Source: Acidobacteriaceae bacterium
Lineage (GTDB): Bacteria; Acidobacteriota; Terriglobia; Terriglobales; Acidobacteriaceae
Length of the DNA stretch: 64,000 nucleotides
Assembly (NCBI GenBank): GCA_003131585.1
Contig: PKVW01000010.1
Location: 16,371-80,370, forward strand
Direction of reading: 5' to 3'
Each line of letters opens with the position of its first letter. Position 1 is the stretch's first letter. Shown here in pieces: positions 1 through 8,017 of the stretch. Below the pieces are notes generated by a model, which had not been told where the DNA came from, ran no database searches, and saw nothing but the letters and a program-made list of their open reading frames with translations. The translations under genes were made by a program, and so were the position numbers.

Positions 1-1221
1 TACGACAAGCCGCTGGCCGAGCATGGGTATGTAGAAATCAGCAGCAGAGATCGCGTTTCGAACGTTTCCGACGGCAGTCAGGTGTCGCGGGGGAAAGACG
101 CGGGCGGGGGCGCCCGCGCTACGAAAATCGGCATCACTCGCGTGCATCTCGAAGAAGACGCGGGCAAGAGCCTGCATGAGGACTTTCCGGATTCCGACTT
201 AAAGACTGCCATCGACCTGAACCGAGCCGGTGTGCCGCTGATCGAGATTGTCAGTGAGCCCGACATTGCCACGCCCGACGAGGCCTACGAATACCTAACG
301 CGGCTGAAGGAGATCATCCTCTACACCGGCGTGAGCGACTGCAACATGGAGCAGGGTTCGCTGCGCTGCGACGCCAACGTCAGCGTGCGTCCGCGCGGAC
401 AGAAAGAGTTGGGCACGAAAGCCGAAATCAAGAACGTAAATTCATTCCGCTACATCCGCGAGGCGCTGATCTACGAGATCGCGCGCCAGGTAGAAACGAT
501 CGACTCCGGCGGCAAGGTCGCGCAGGAAACCCGGCTCTATAATTCGCACGAGGGCAAGACCTACAGCATGCGCTCGAAAGAGCAGGCGCACGACTACCGG
601 TATTTTCCCGAGCCTGACCTGCTGCCGCTGGTGGTGGACGAAAAGTGGAAGGCCGAGATCACGAAGACATTGTCCGAGCTGCCGGAAGCGCGCCGCCAGC
701 GCCTGGTGAAGGAATATGGCATCACCGAATACGACGCGCAGGTGCTGACGGTTTCGAAGTCGCTCGCCGATCAGTTTGAGGCGGCGGCGAAGGCGGCGAA
801 GAATCCCAAGCGCGTGGCGAATCTGGTGCAGGGCGAACTGCTGGGCCGTCTCAAGGCTCGGGGCGCGGAGATTGAGCAGTCTCCGATTTCGATGAAAGGC
901 GTGGCGGCATCCGCCGATCTGGTCGAGAGCGGCGCCATCTCGGGCAAGATGCTCAAGGATCTCTACGACCTCTGCTTTGAGCGCAACAAAGACTTTCCCG
1001 AGGTCTACGACGAAGAAGGGCGTCCGCAGCAGTCGACAGACACGTCCGCATTGGAAAAGATGATCGACGAAGTTATTGCCGCGAGTCCCAAGCAAGTCGA
1101 ACAATACCGCGCCGGCAAGAAGACCATGATCGGATTCTTCGTCGGCCAGGTGATGAAAGCGTCCAAAGGACAGGCGAATCCGCAGTTGGTGAACGAGTTG
1201 CTGACCAAGAAGCTGGAATGA
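1..1221 (+). CDS. gatB: Asp/Glu-tRNA amidotransferase subunit B, 5' truncated
   Basis: GatB is the ATP-dependent kinase/transamidase subunit of GatCAB, which converts Asp-tRNA(Asn) or Glu-tRNA(Gln) to the amide form in the cytoplasm. The frame is open to base 1 (YDKPLAEHGYVEI), so the track start at 82 is only an internal GTG and the true start lies outside the window. Visible family blocks are GITRVHLEEDAGK, IDLNRAGVPLIEIVSEPD, CDANVSVRP, AEIKNVNSFRYIREAL and DYRYFPEPDLLPL, followed by a C-terminal YqeY-like helical domain ending NPQLVNELLTKKLE. Between VEIS and KIGITRVH there is a low-complexity insert (KDAGGGARAT) encoded by a palindromic GC-rich repeat also found elsewhere in the window. 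Identity is firm. Confidence 0.96.
   Translation, partial: YDKPLAEHGYVEISSRDRVSNVSDGSQVSRGKDAGGGARATKIGITRVHLEEDAGKSLHEDFPDSDLKTAIDLNRAGVPLIEIVSEPDIATPDEAYEYLTRLKEIILYTGVSDCNMEQGSLRCDANVSVRPRGQKELGTKAEIKNVNSFRYIREALIYEIARQVETIDSGGKVAQETRLYNSHEGKTYSMRSKEQAHDYRYFPEPDLLPLVVDEKWKAEITKTLSELPEARRQRLVKEYGITEYDAQVLTVSKSLADQFEAAAKAAKNPKRVANLVQGELLGRLKARGAEIEQSPISMKGVAASADLVESGAISGKMLKDLYDLCFERNKDFPEVYDEEGRPQQSTDTSALEKMIDEVIAASPKQVEQYRAGKKTMIGFFVGQVMKASKGQANPQLVNELLTKKLE
98..119. repeat. REP-like GC palindrome (family a) inside gatB
   Basis: A 22-nt stretch (core GCGGGCGGGGGCGCCCGC) identical, in reverse complement, to intergenic bases 24272-24293. Related variants occur at 55572-55596, inside another gene, and at 29717-29744, intergenic. 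Here it is translated in frame as part of an extra loop of GatB. Confidence 0.75.
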
Positions 1222-1233
1222 AGGTGTAGATTT

Positions 1234-1275
1234 TGTGGGACCGGGTCTTTGACCCGGTCAGGCCCGCAGGGCCGA
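1234..1275. repeat. REP, left flank of RAYT-1
   Basis: The unit contains the hairpin ACCGGGTCtttGACCCGGT followed by a second short hairpin GGCCCgcaGGGCC. The same two-hairpin unit occurs in inverted orientation at 1777-1821 on the other side of the transposase gene. This bracketing is the known arrangement of RAYT/REP pairs. Confidence 0.85.
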
Positions 1276-1281
1276 GGTAGT

Positions 1282-1755
1282 ATGCAGCCGAAGTATGATT
1301 ACCGTCGTCGTCTTCCTCATCTCCAAAAAGATGATCATCCTCTCTTCGTAACTTTTGCCACCAAGTACAGGTGGAAACTTCCTCCGGCCGCCCGCGACAT
1401 TGTGTTCGAGTGCTGCGTGAAAGAGAGCGGCGGCAAGTTCAACCTGCATGTTGGAGTGGTCATGCCCGACCACGTTCACTTGATCTACTCGCCGTTGCGC
1501 CGGGAAGACGGCTGGAGCTACAGCCTGCCCGAGATCATGCAGGCAATCAAGGGAACAGCAGCGTGGCGGATCAATCATCTGCTGAAGCGCACGGGGCCGG
1601 TCTGGCAAGAAGAGTTCTTCGATCACGTTGTTCGATCAAATGAGAGTTTGGTAGACAAGGTGGCTTACATTTGCGAGAACCCAGTACGGGCAGGGCTGGT
1701 CGAGTCTGAGAGCGAATACCGCTGGCTGTGGAAGGGAGCGATTCCCGTCTTGTGA
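1282..1755 (+). CDS. REP-associated tyrosine transposase (RAYT, Y1/HUH family)
   Basis: A single-strand DNA transposase of the IS200/IS605-related TnpA_REP group, which is thought to mobilise REP hairpins. The HUH signature is visible in VVMPDHVHLIYSP, and the likely nucleophile tyrosine sits in KVAYICENPVRAGL. At 157 aa the length is normal. The track begins at a TTG (1249) that lies inside the left REP; ATG 1282, directly after the REP, is the better start. The gene is intact and flanked by an inverted pair of its presumed REP substrates. A second, decayed RAYT near 40.6 kb belongs to a different REP family. Confidence 0.9.
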   Translation: MQPKYDYRRRLPHLQKDDHPLFVTFATKYRWKLPPAARDIVFECCVKESGGKFNLHVGVVMPDHVHLIYSPLRREDGWSYSLPEIMQAIKGTAAWRINHLLKRTGPVWQEEFFDHVVRSNESLVDKVAYICENPVRAGLVESESEYRWLWKGAIPVL

Positions 1756-1776
1756 TCTCGTGGAAGGGAGAGCGAG

Positions 1777-1821
1777 CGGCCTGTCGGCCGCATGACCGGG
1801 TCAGAGACCCGGTCCTACACA
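1777..1821. repeat. REP, right flank of RAYT-1
   Basis: An inverted copy of the unit at 1234-1275: CGGCCtgtCGGCCG then ACCGGGTCagaGACCCGGT. It begins about 20 nt after the transposase stop codon. Confidence 0.85.
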
Positions 1822-1915
1822 TTTAACGTGACCGAAGTAATCTGATTCCTTGCTCTTGTTGCCGCTACGATGATTCGGAGCCTGTTTATCCTGGGCTGAC
1901 CGTTCGAGAGCATTT

Positions 1916-2590
1916 ATGAAAATCAAGGTCGCCCGCATCATCAGCATCGCGACGCTTGGAGCTTCGCTGGTGGCTATTGTTCTGGTGTTGAAAAAGCCGG
2001 CTCCGGTGGCGCAGCGGCAGACTCCGGCGGCGATGGCGGCCAATGCTCAGTCGTTTGGGCAGAAGATGGAGAAGCTCGAACAGGCCGGGCAGCAACCCCC
2101 GCCGGCATCCAGCGGAAATTATCAAGCGGCGCCATCGCAGGATCAGCAGACCGTCCCCAGTTCTCAACCTATTTCTCAACCCAAAGCGGAGGTTCACCTC
2201 AACTCCGACGAAGTTGGCGCTGCGCTGGCTCAGGCTGTGGGAGCCGCCGGAGTCGCGGAGCTCTCCGCGGATTCGAATATTGGAAGCGGAGCGCCAACCA
2301 TCAAAGATCAGCAGGTTAGTTTCGACGGCGACGTCGTCCACGGACAATTTCTTACCGAGGTCGCGGGGAAAGACGTCTGGGTGACGGTCTCGGGCCACCT
2401 TGCCTCGAAGGATGGATATGCGACCTTCGAGCCGACGGAATTTAAAGTAGGCGATCTTAACGTGCCGGTTTCGCTGGTGAATCCCGCATTGCAGAAAAAG
2501 CTAGCCGAGCAGCGCGACCGCATGAAGCTTCCGGACTACGTGGGCGACGTGAAAGTGCAGAACGGCGAATTGGTGATGCAGCAGAAATAA
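1916..2590 (+). CDS. hypothetical membrane-anchored protein
   Basis: A 224-aa protein with an uncleaved-looking N-terminal membrane segment (about residues 6-25, IISIATLGASLVAIVLVL), then a Pro/Gln-rich linker to about residue 95, then a compact C-terminal domain (SFDGDVVHGQF, DVWVTVSGHLASKDGYATFEPTEFKVGDL, ending NGELVMQQK). That domain has the alternating beta-strand look of LmeA/DUF2993-like lipid-binding folds, but I cannot assign it. It is probably anchored in the inner membrane with the domain outside the cytoplasm. It stands alone between RAYT-1 and a VOC protein. Confidence 0.7.
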   Translation: MKIKVARIISIATLGASLVAIVLVLKKPAPVAQRQTPAAMAANAQSFGQKMEKLEQAGQQPPPASSGNYQAAPSQDQQTVPSSQPISQPKAEVHLNSDEVGAALAQAVGAAGVAELSADSNIGSGAPTIKDQQVSFDGDVVHGQFLTEVAGKDVWVTVSGHLASKDGYATFEPTEFKVGDLNVPVSLVNPALQKKLAEQRDRMKLPDYVGDVKVQNGELVMQQK

Positions 2591-3060
2591 TCCTACCTGC
2601 CGGGGAGTCCAAGGCCTTCAGGAATGCTGAAAGTTCCGGTCGAGAAGGGCGAGCCCATGAGTGCAGTGAGCGCGCCGGTGGCTTGGTTGAATCGAGAAGC
2701 CGTCCAGCTGCGCGTCAAAGGAGTCGGAAGCGTAATAGCAGAGGGACGCGTGAAATTGCCAGGTGGAACACTTTCTAGAGTGTCACAATCCCGGATACCT
2801 TAGAAAGTTTCCCGCGACGGACGAAGCGGTTACCGCGAGCTCTACTCCAGAGGTGAGCCCGAGCCCCTAAGGGCTACACGGTAGAACCATCGGATATAGT
2901 TACCTAACAGCCCGTGGTGAAACTCCATCCTCGCGAAGCAGCGCCTAAAGGCGTACTGATAACGCGGCACTTACGGCACGCATGAATGCGTGCCCTGATA
3001 CGAATCGTACTTGCACTGCGGGCTGCTAAGCTAACTAATGTGGCTCTGGAGGTCAAGGAC
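2591..3060. other. gap with hairpins; possible 59-aa ORF
   Basis: No convincing gene. An open frame at 2624-2803 (ATG to TAG, 59 aa, starting MLKVPVEKGEPM) has no recognised domain and no clear Shine-Dalgarno. Further on there are several small dyads, including CGCCTAAAGGCG and a perfect hairpin GGCACGCAT-GA-ATGCGTGCC at 2975-2994 followed by CTGATACGAAT, which looks like a dispersed palindromic repeat. The track ORF start at 2986 lies inside this hairpin and was not used. Confidence 0.4.
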
Positions 3061-3453
3061 ATGAGCGCAACTGCACCCGGAATTGGAATTATCCGCCTCG
3101 GCCAAATCGCCATCAACGCAAAAGATGTGGAGCGCGCGGCGGCCTTCTACGAAGATAAGCTGGGGCTGAAGCTGCTTTTCAAGGCGCCGCCGGGGCTGGC
3201 GTTTTTCGACTGCGGCGGCGTGCGGCTGATGCTGGACCGGGCGGAGAAGCCGGAGTTCGATCATCCCAGCTCGGTTCTGTATTTCGCCGTGCCCGATATT
3301 CAGGCGGCATACGGGAAACTGAAAAAAAACGGCGTGAGCTTCGAGGACGAGCCCCACATGATCGCGAGAATGCCCACGCACGACTTGTGGATGACGTTCT
3401 TCCGCGACTCCGAGGAAAACTTGCTGGCGCTGATGAGTGAAGTGGCGCGGTAG
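3061..3453 (+). CDS. VOC (glyoxalase/bleomycin-resistance) family protein
   Basis: A 130-aa member of the vicinal oxygen chelate fold, which includes metal-dependent lyases, dioxygenases and antibiotic-binding proteins. The two beta-alpha-beta-beta-beta modules are visible: IGQ-type start IRLGQIAINAKDVERAAAFYEDKLGLKLLF, then SVLYFAVPDIQAAYGKLKKNGVSF and the metal-site-like end FFRDSEENLLALMSE. ATG 3061 is chosen over the track start because GGAGG lies 9 nt upstream and the earlier sequence is a repeat. The substrate is unknown. Confidence 0.85.
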   Translation: MSATAPGIGIIRLGQIAINAKDVERAAAFYEDKLGLKLLFKAPPGLAFFDCGGVRLMLDRAEKPEFDHPSSVLYFAVPDIQAAYGKLKKNGVSFEDEPHMIARMPTHDLWMTFFRDSEENLLALMSEVAR

Positions 3454-3558
3454 CCCATTGCGCTGCGGTTGCCGGTGTCCATCGGTGTGCTTCAGGGGCC
3501 GAATTTCCATTGCCAATTGTTGGATGGTGATTGAGAATTCGTGTGACGGGCGATCCCC

Positions 3559-4041
3559 ATGAGGCAAGCACCACCCGCACTTTCGGCGTCAGGCTTTGGT
3601 ACTGCGTGGTTTGGGCTGTGCGTGGCGTTCGCGCTGCACATCCTGGATGAGGCCTCCACCGGTTTTCTTGCGGTCTATAACCCAACCGTTACCATCTTGC
3701 GCGGGCGTTGGAGCTGGTTTCCCCTGCCTACGTTCGAGTTTCGAGAGTGGCTGGTTGCACTGGTGATGGCTTGCGGACTGCTGTTCTGCCTGACTCCGGT
3801 GGCGGCGCGCGGGATGCCGGGCTTGCGGCCGCTGGCGTGGTTTTTCGCCGTCCTCATGTTTCTTAACGGCCTCGGCCATACCCTGTTCTCGATTCTAGGA
3901 CACACGGTGGCTTCCGTGCCATTTCCGCGTCCGGCGCCGGGGTTCTATTCTTCTCCGTTTTTGTTTGTGGCTTCGGTGTGGCTGATGTTCCGGCTGCGGC
4001 GCACCGCGCGAGTGGATTTTCAATTGCCAACGGGGGATTGA
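3559..4041 (+). CDS. hypothetical integral membrane protein (HXXEE-like)
   Basis: A 160-aa protein with about four membrane spans: AWFGLCVAFALHILDEA, EWLVALVMACGLLFCL, PLAWFFAVLMFLNGLGHTLF and SSPFLFVASVWLMF. The first span carries LHILDEASTGF, which resembles the start of HXXEE-domain membrane proteins (usually LHxxEE). The fit is partial, so the family is tentative. It lies just upstream of the frameshifted TMEM175-like gene on the same strand. Confidence 0.65.
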   Translation: MRQAPPALSASGFGTAWFGLCVAFALHILDEASTGFLAVYNPTVTILRGRWSWFPLPTFEFREWLVALVMACGLLFCLTPVAARGMPGLRPLAWFFAVLMFLNGLGHTLFSILGHTVASVPFPRPAPGFYSSPFLFVASVWLMFRLRRTARVDFQLPTGD

Positions 4042-4059
4042 CCATGGACAATCAACGGC

Positions 4060-4850
4060 ATGACGGAAAATCCAAATACCGCGGTATCAACCACCGCTTC
4101 CTCCGCGTGCGCGGCCCAGCCGGGAGCGCAGGCCCATGAAGCCGCGCCGCACCGGTTTGGGATCGCTCCGGAGAAATACTTTCGCTGGCGCGCGGGCGAG
4201 ATAACGCGTCTGGAAGCTTTTGCGATGTGATTTTCGGCTTCGCCATCACGCTGCTGGTGGTATCGCTGGAAGTGCCGCACAGCTATGCGGAGCTAATGGC
4301 CGACATGCGGGGTTTTCTGCCTTTCGCGGCGTGCTTCACGCAGCTGGCGCTGATCTGGCGTACGCACTACAAATTCTCACGCCGCTATGGACTGGAAGAT
4401 CCCTACACTGTGTTTCTCAATGTGGTTCTGCCTTTTCTTGTGTTGTTCTATGTTTATCCCTTGAAGTTTGTGTTCACGTTGCTGTTTTCCCAGCTCACGG
4501 GCACCGATGTGCCCGGTTCTTTCGGATGGCACGAAGGCTCGGTGCTCATGCGAATCTACGCGGTCGGATTCGCATCCGTATTTCTGCTTTTTGTCCTCAT
4601 GTACGCTCACGCATATAGACTGCGCCGGGAACTGGGTTTGAATCCGGTCGAGGTTCTGGAAACGCGCTCCTCGATACGGGAGAACGCCCTATTCGCATTG
4701 ATCGCCGTCGCATCGTTTGTTGTGGCACTCAAGAGTCCGGGATGGGCGGGGTGGGTGTACTGCGCGCTCGGGCCGCTACTCTGGATTCACGGCTCAATCT
4801 TCGGCAAACGCACCCGACTGCTCGCCGAAAAACTACTCTCTGCTCAGTAA
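4060..4850 (+). pseudogene. TMEM175/DUF1211-family membrane protein, frameshifted
   Basis: The TMEM175 family contains bacterial K+ channel-like membrane proteins whose first helix carries an RxxxFSDxxFAxxxTLL motif. Here that motif is split. The frame from ATG 4060 reads PEKYFRWRAGEITRLEAF and then hits TGA at 4228. The +2-shifted frame (track ORF 4227-4850) resumes DVIFGFAITLLVVSLEVP with the remaining spans. Adding one T to the TTTT run at about 4218-4221 would restore LEAFCDVIFGFAITLL. It is therefore either a recent single-base deletion or an assembly error in a homopolymer. The downstream part (207 aa, about six spans) is intact. Confidence 0.8.
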
Positions 4851-4916
4851 AGCTGTGTGGGTTTGCGCGTCCGACGGCGCGGTGCCGACCCTGCTATCAT
4901 CGTGGGCGGAGTGATA

Positions 4917-5204
4917 ATGAGCGCCATGGAAGACCTGGAAGACGAAGAGGAACTTTCTTATATTTCCGGTTCAGGAGAAGGACTCATGGAAGAAGGTCCA
5001 GCTACGCATGGGAGTGCGCGCCGCAATGAGGATATCGCGCTCGATCTGATGAAATTCATCGCGATGACCACGGGGTATGGGCGAACCACTTCCTCGGGAG
5101 TAGGATTTCAGGGCACAGGCTCGGCATCGAAGCCCGAGGAGTACGCCACCCATCTGCTCGAGTTGTACGGCAAGTGCCTGAACGCAATAGGAACAAAGAA
5201 GTGA
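4917..5204 (+). CDS. hypothetical acidic small protein
   Basis: A 95-aa soluble protein with an acidic N-terminus (MEDLEDEEEL) and a C-terminal helical stretch (DIALDLMKFIAMTTGYGR, EEYATHLLELYGKCLNAI). ATG 4917 is chosen because GGCGGAG precedes it; the track start at 4857 adds an Arg-rich stretch of unlikely coding value. No family was recognised. It converges on the lysine-rich protein gene at 5444-5878. Confidence 0.6.
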   Translation: MSAMEDLEDEEELSYISGSGEGLMEEGPATHGSARRNEDIALDLMKFIAMTTGYGRTTSSGVGFQGTGSASKPEEYATHLLELYGKCLNAIGTKK

Positions 5205-5362
5205 CTCGAATGGGAGGGGCGGCTGCCCGTACCTCTTTCACCGAACTCTCCCTAAAGGCCCTCAGTTTCCAGCGGGCAGCCTCTCCGGACGCCAAAAATC
5301 ATACGTCGAAGACCGTTGCCAGTACCCGACTCCCTACCGAATGGAATTGGGATGGGCAAGAA

Positions 5363-5390
5363 AAGACCACGGCTCCGGGGCCGCGGTCTT
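5363..5390. terminator. probable bidirectional terminator
   Basis: An inverted repeat, AAGACCaCGGC...GCCGcGGTCTT, lies between two convergent genes (4917-5204 and 5444-5878). A and T runs are short on both sides, so strength is uncertain. Confidence 0.55.
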
Positions 5391-5443
5391 GGTCTTTGGT
5401 CTTGAGGTCGCCGCGCTCTTGAAACGCGCACCCGCAGACTGCC

Positions 5444-5878
5444 TTACCGGCGGGCCTTCTTCGTTTTTTTCCTGGCTTTCTTCTTCGCCGGTTTCTTCGC
5501 CACTTTCTTTCTTGCGGGCTTTCTTGCGGGCTTTCTTGCGGTTTTCTTCTTGGCGGGTTTTTTGGCCGCCTTTTTCTTTGCGGGCTTCTTTGCGGCTTTC
5601 TTCTTTGCCGATTTTTTGGCCGCTTTTTTCTTCGCTGGCGCCTTCTTCTTCGCGGCCGGCTTCTTGGGGCCGCCACCACCGCCTGAAGCGGGCTTGGGCG
5701 CGGGAGGTGGCGGCGGCGCAGGCGTGACCGGCTCGCTCAACTTGGGCTCCGGCATGCCGGATTCTTCTTCCTCTTCTTCCTCTTCGAAGTCTTCTTCCAG
5801 CGACTCGCTGTAAGCGCCGGTATCGCCGAATTCTTCTTCTTCATCACGTCCGTAGAGTGTGGGATCGTAGAACGTCAT
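5444..5878 (-). CDS. bipolar low-complexity protein: acidic N-terminus, histone H1-like Lys/Ala C-terminus
   Basis: A 144-aa protein in three parts: an acidic head (residues 1-45, with DEEEEF and a run of eight Glu), a Pro/Gly linker (PAPPPPPAPKPASGGGGG) and a basic tail of about 70 residues built of KKPAKKKA/KKSAKKKA repeats like eukaryotic H1 or bacterial HctB/AlgP-type tails. The tail would be expected to bind DNA or RNA, and the acidic head could modulate that. ATG 5878 is preceded by a strong GGAGGAG, which rules out the longer track start. No catalytic domain. The role is inferred from composition only. Confidence 0.75.
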   Translation of the reverse strand: MTFYDPTLYGRDEEEEFGDTGAYSESLEEDFEEEEEEEESGMPEPKLSEPVTPAPPPPPAPKPASGGGGGPKKPAAKKKAPAKKKAAKKSAKKKAAKKPAKKKAAKKPAKKKTARKPARKPARKKVAKKPAKKKARKKTKKARR

Positions 5879-6143
5879 TGCTCCTCCTGATCTTGTTTTG
5901 GCAGCCTGGCGCAAAAACCGCCGCGCAAGGTTGCCGGGTACGGGAAATTAAAAGACCACCAGAAACTTGTGCTGGAACGGCGGGCGATTATAGCACGACG
6001 TTTCGTGCAGACCGCAAGGGCCGTGGTCACATCAGCCCTGCCTATTCCTGTTAACACACGCGGCGACGGAATGGAAGGAAATTTTGTTGAGGAACGCGAG
6101 AATCGGTCCTGCGTTAGAAATCGTTCCGCCTCCTCTGCCCACC

Positions 6144-6176
6144 AAAAAGGCAGCGGGAGCCAGGAACGGCTCCCGC
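6144..6176 (-). terminator. Rho-independent terminator
   Basis: On the minus strand GCGGGAGCC-gttcct-GGCTCCCGC is followed by a T run. It lies about 40 nt after the phosphodiesterase stop codon. The rest of 5879-6212 shows nothing else I can support. Confidence 0.8.
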
Positions 6177-6212
6177 TTCGTCTGCGGCCTCGGGAAATAC
6201 TTCTTACGGCTA

Positions 6213-7874
6213 CTATTTCTTGCCGCTGGTGAAAGGCAGGCCCGGGAGAACTTCGGTGCCTTCCCGTTGAACGGCTTGTAAGGCGCTGGGATCGAATCCC
6301 AGAGCCTGAAGGATGGTCGGAGCCACCTGGCGGGTTTCCACCGTTCCGGTGAAGGTGCTGGGCGAGTAACTGGGGTTGGAAACGATCATAAGGACATTAC
6401 GATCGTCGTTGGCGAAGCCGCCATGTTCAGACACTTTGGCCTTGCCCCCGGTATAGACCACGCCTACGTCGGGAGCCACGATGATATCCGGCGTACGCGA
6501 GTCGATCAGGGGATCGGGGAAAAACAGCTTCAGCGAATTTCCGGCGAAGATTTCGCCGCCCCCGAACAGAGTCCGGTTTGCCGCAAGGGTGGCAACGTCT
6601 GCCGTGGTCTGGCTCTGGTCGGTGAGCCAGATGAGGGAAACATCGTCTTCAAGGGCCTGAGCGACGGGCAAGCCGGGTCCAACGCCAGACGGCGAAAGAA
6701 TCTGAGAAGGTGGCTGGTCGGTTGGGTTGTCGGCTGGAATCCGCAGCAGAGCCGTGATGTCGATGGGCGACTGGCCGTGTTTGGCGGTGATGATTACCAG
6801 CGTCGAGTCATACAGTCCCTTTTCCTTCAGTTCGCTGACAAACTGGCCGATCGAGGAATCGACGAATTGGATTTCGCCGAGCAGTTCCGAACTGGGTGTG
6901 CCGAGAGCGTCGACATAACCGCCGGTCTGGCCGATGGTTGGTTCGACCAGCTTCTGACCGACGCTAACCGCCTGGAAGTTGGCTCCGAACAGCACGGGCA
7001 CGGGCGCGGCTTGCGAGCCATCGTGGGTCTTGCCACCGATCTGGTTGAGAACCGCTTGGACATGCAGCTTGTCGTAGCACTGGATGTTGGCGAAGCTGGT
7101 GGTCCAGTCGGAAAGTGAGGTTGGGTCGGGGATAACATGGCAGCTAGGCACGTTATAGCCCTTCTGGTTCAGAGGAACGACGGCAGAGTTGATTTCGGGA
7201 CCAAAAAAATCGTTGACTCCGGCGCCGCTCGGGCCGTTGGTCCACTCATAGGAGGGATGCTTGTCGGTCCATGCGGTATATCCGCCATTCTGCTTGACCA
7301 CTTCGAAGATGGTATTCACGCGCAGGTGGCTGTGGGGATAAACCGGAGCGCAGTTCCTGCTGGAATCGCGAGGCAGGTAGTCGGTGTCGATGCCGCCGCC
7401 ACCGTTGATCTGAGTGAGGTCTACGTCAATTTCCTCGTCGTAGCCGACCTGGGTGCCGATAACGCTGGGGCAGAGTGTGGGACCGCCGATAATGCCGTAG
7501 GGCGTGGTGCTGTAGGGCGGCGAGAGCTTGCGATCATAACTGACGTCATAGTAGAAGCCCGCGCTGCGCGGGGTGCCCCCGGTCACAATGGCAGTGAGGC
7601 CGGGGAAGGAATCCGATGGACGCGGGGTAAGTGCTTGCAGGTAATGGACGCCATGAGTTTCCAGTGCGGCCAGCGAGGGGCAGTAGGGCGCCCCGTTGTT
7701 GATCGTGCTAATGCCTTTGGAGCAGTTGGCAAGGTCGAGGGAGTGCATGCCGTCAATGCTGATGAGCAGCACATGCTTGATCGGGCTGCTGCCGGGATTT
7801 TGAGCGAATGCCGCGGCTGCGACGAACAAAGCCAGTAGCGGCACGCCGACGCGTAGTCTGCGAGACAAATTCAT
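6213..7874 (-). CDS. secreted type I phosphodiesterase / nucleotide pyrophosphatase family protein
   Basis: A 553-aa member of the alkaline phosphatase superfamily (PF01663-like), which hydrolyses phosphodi- or monoesters with two metal ions. The signal peptide is clear (VPLLALFVAAAAFAQ). The first metal and nucleophile region reads HVLLISIDGMHSLDL, with the likely nucleophile in PSDSFPGLTAIVTGG. Later metal-site blocks include VIITAKHGQSPID and VSEHGGFANDDRNVLMIVS. GGAGG lies 6 nt before ATG. It would act in the periplasm or outside the cell; the substrate is not evident. It is monocistronic and followed by a terminator. Confidence 0.88.
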   Translation of the reverse strand: MNLSRRLRVGVPLLALFVAAAAFAQNPGSSPIKHVLLISIDGMHSLDLANCSKGISTINNGAPYCPSLAALETHGVHYLQALTPRPSDSFPGLTAIVTGGTPRSAGFYYDVSYDRKLSPPYSTTPYGIIGGPTLCPSVIGTQVGYDEEIDVDLTQINGGGGIDTDYLPRDSSRNCAPVYPHSHLRVNTIFEVVKQNGGYTAWTDKHPSYEWTNGPSGAGVNDFFGPEINSAVVPLNQKGYNVPSCHVIPDPTSLSDWTTSFANIQCYDKLHVQAVLNQIGGKTHDGSQAAPVPVLFGANFQAVSVGQKLVEPTIGQTGGYVDALGTPSSELLGEIQFVDSSIGQFVSELKEKGLYDSTLVIITAKHGQSPIDITALLRIPADNPTDQPPSQILSPSGVGPGLPVAQALEDDVSLIWLTDQSQTTADVATLAANRTLFGGGEIFAGNSLKLFFPDPLIDSRTPDIIVAPDVGVVYTGGKAKVSEHGGFANDDRNVLMIVSNPSYSPSTFTGTVETRQVAPTILQALGFDPSALQAVQREGTEVLPGLPFTSGKK

Positions 7875-8017
7875 GGATTCCTCCAGGGGGTTAAAAAAGC
7901 TGTTAACAGAACTAGCAGGCGAGGGTGAACGGGAGGTTACGGACAGGTTAAGCGCGGATGAAAATGTTGGTTGTTGCTTTGGAAAAACGAAGTTCGCTGG
8001 GAGAACTGAGCCGGAGC

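Noticed and set aside
2600-2990. possible structured RNA (RNase P, tmRNA, 6S or intron end)
   Set aside because: Several hairpins but none of the conserved motifs of those RNAs could be found.
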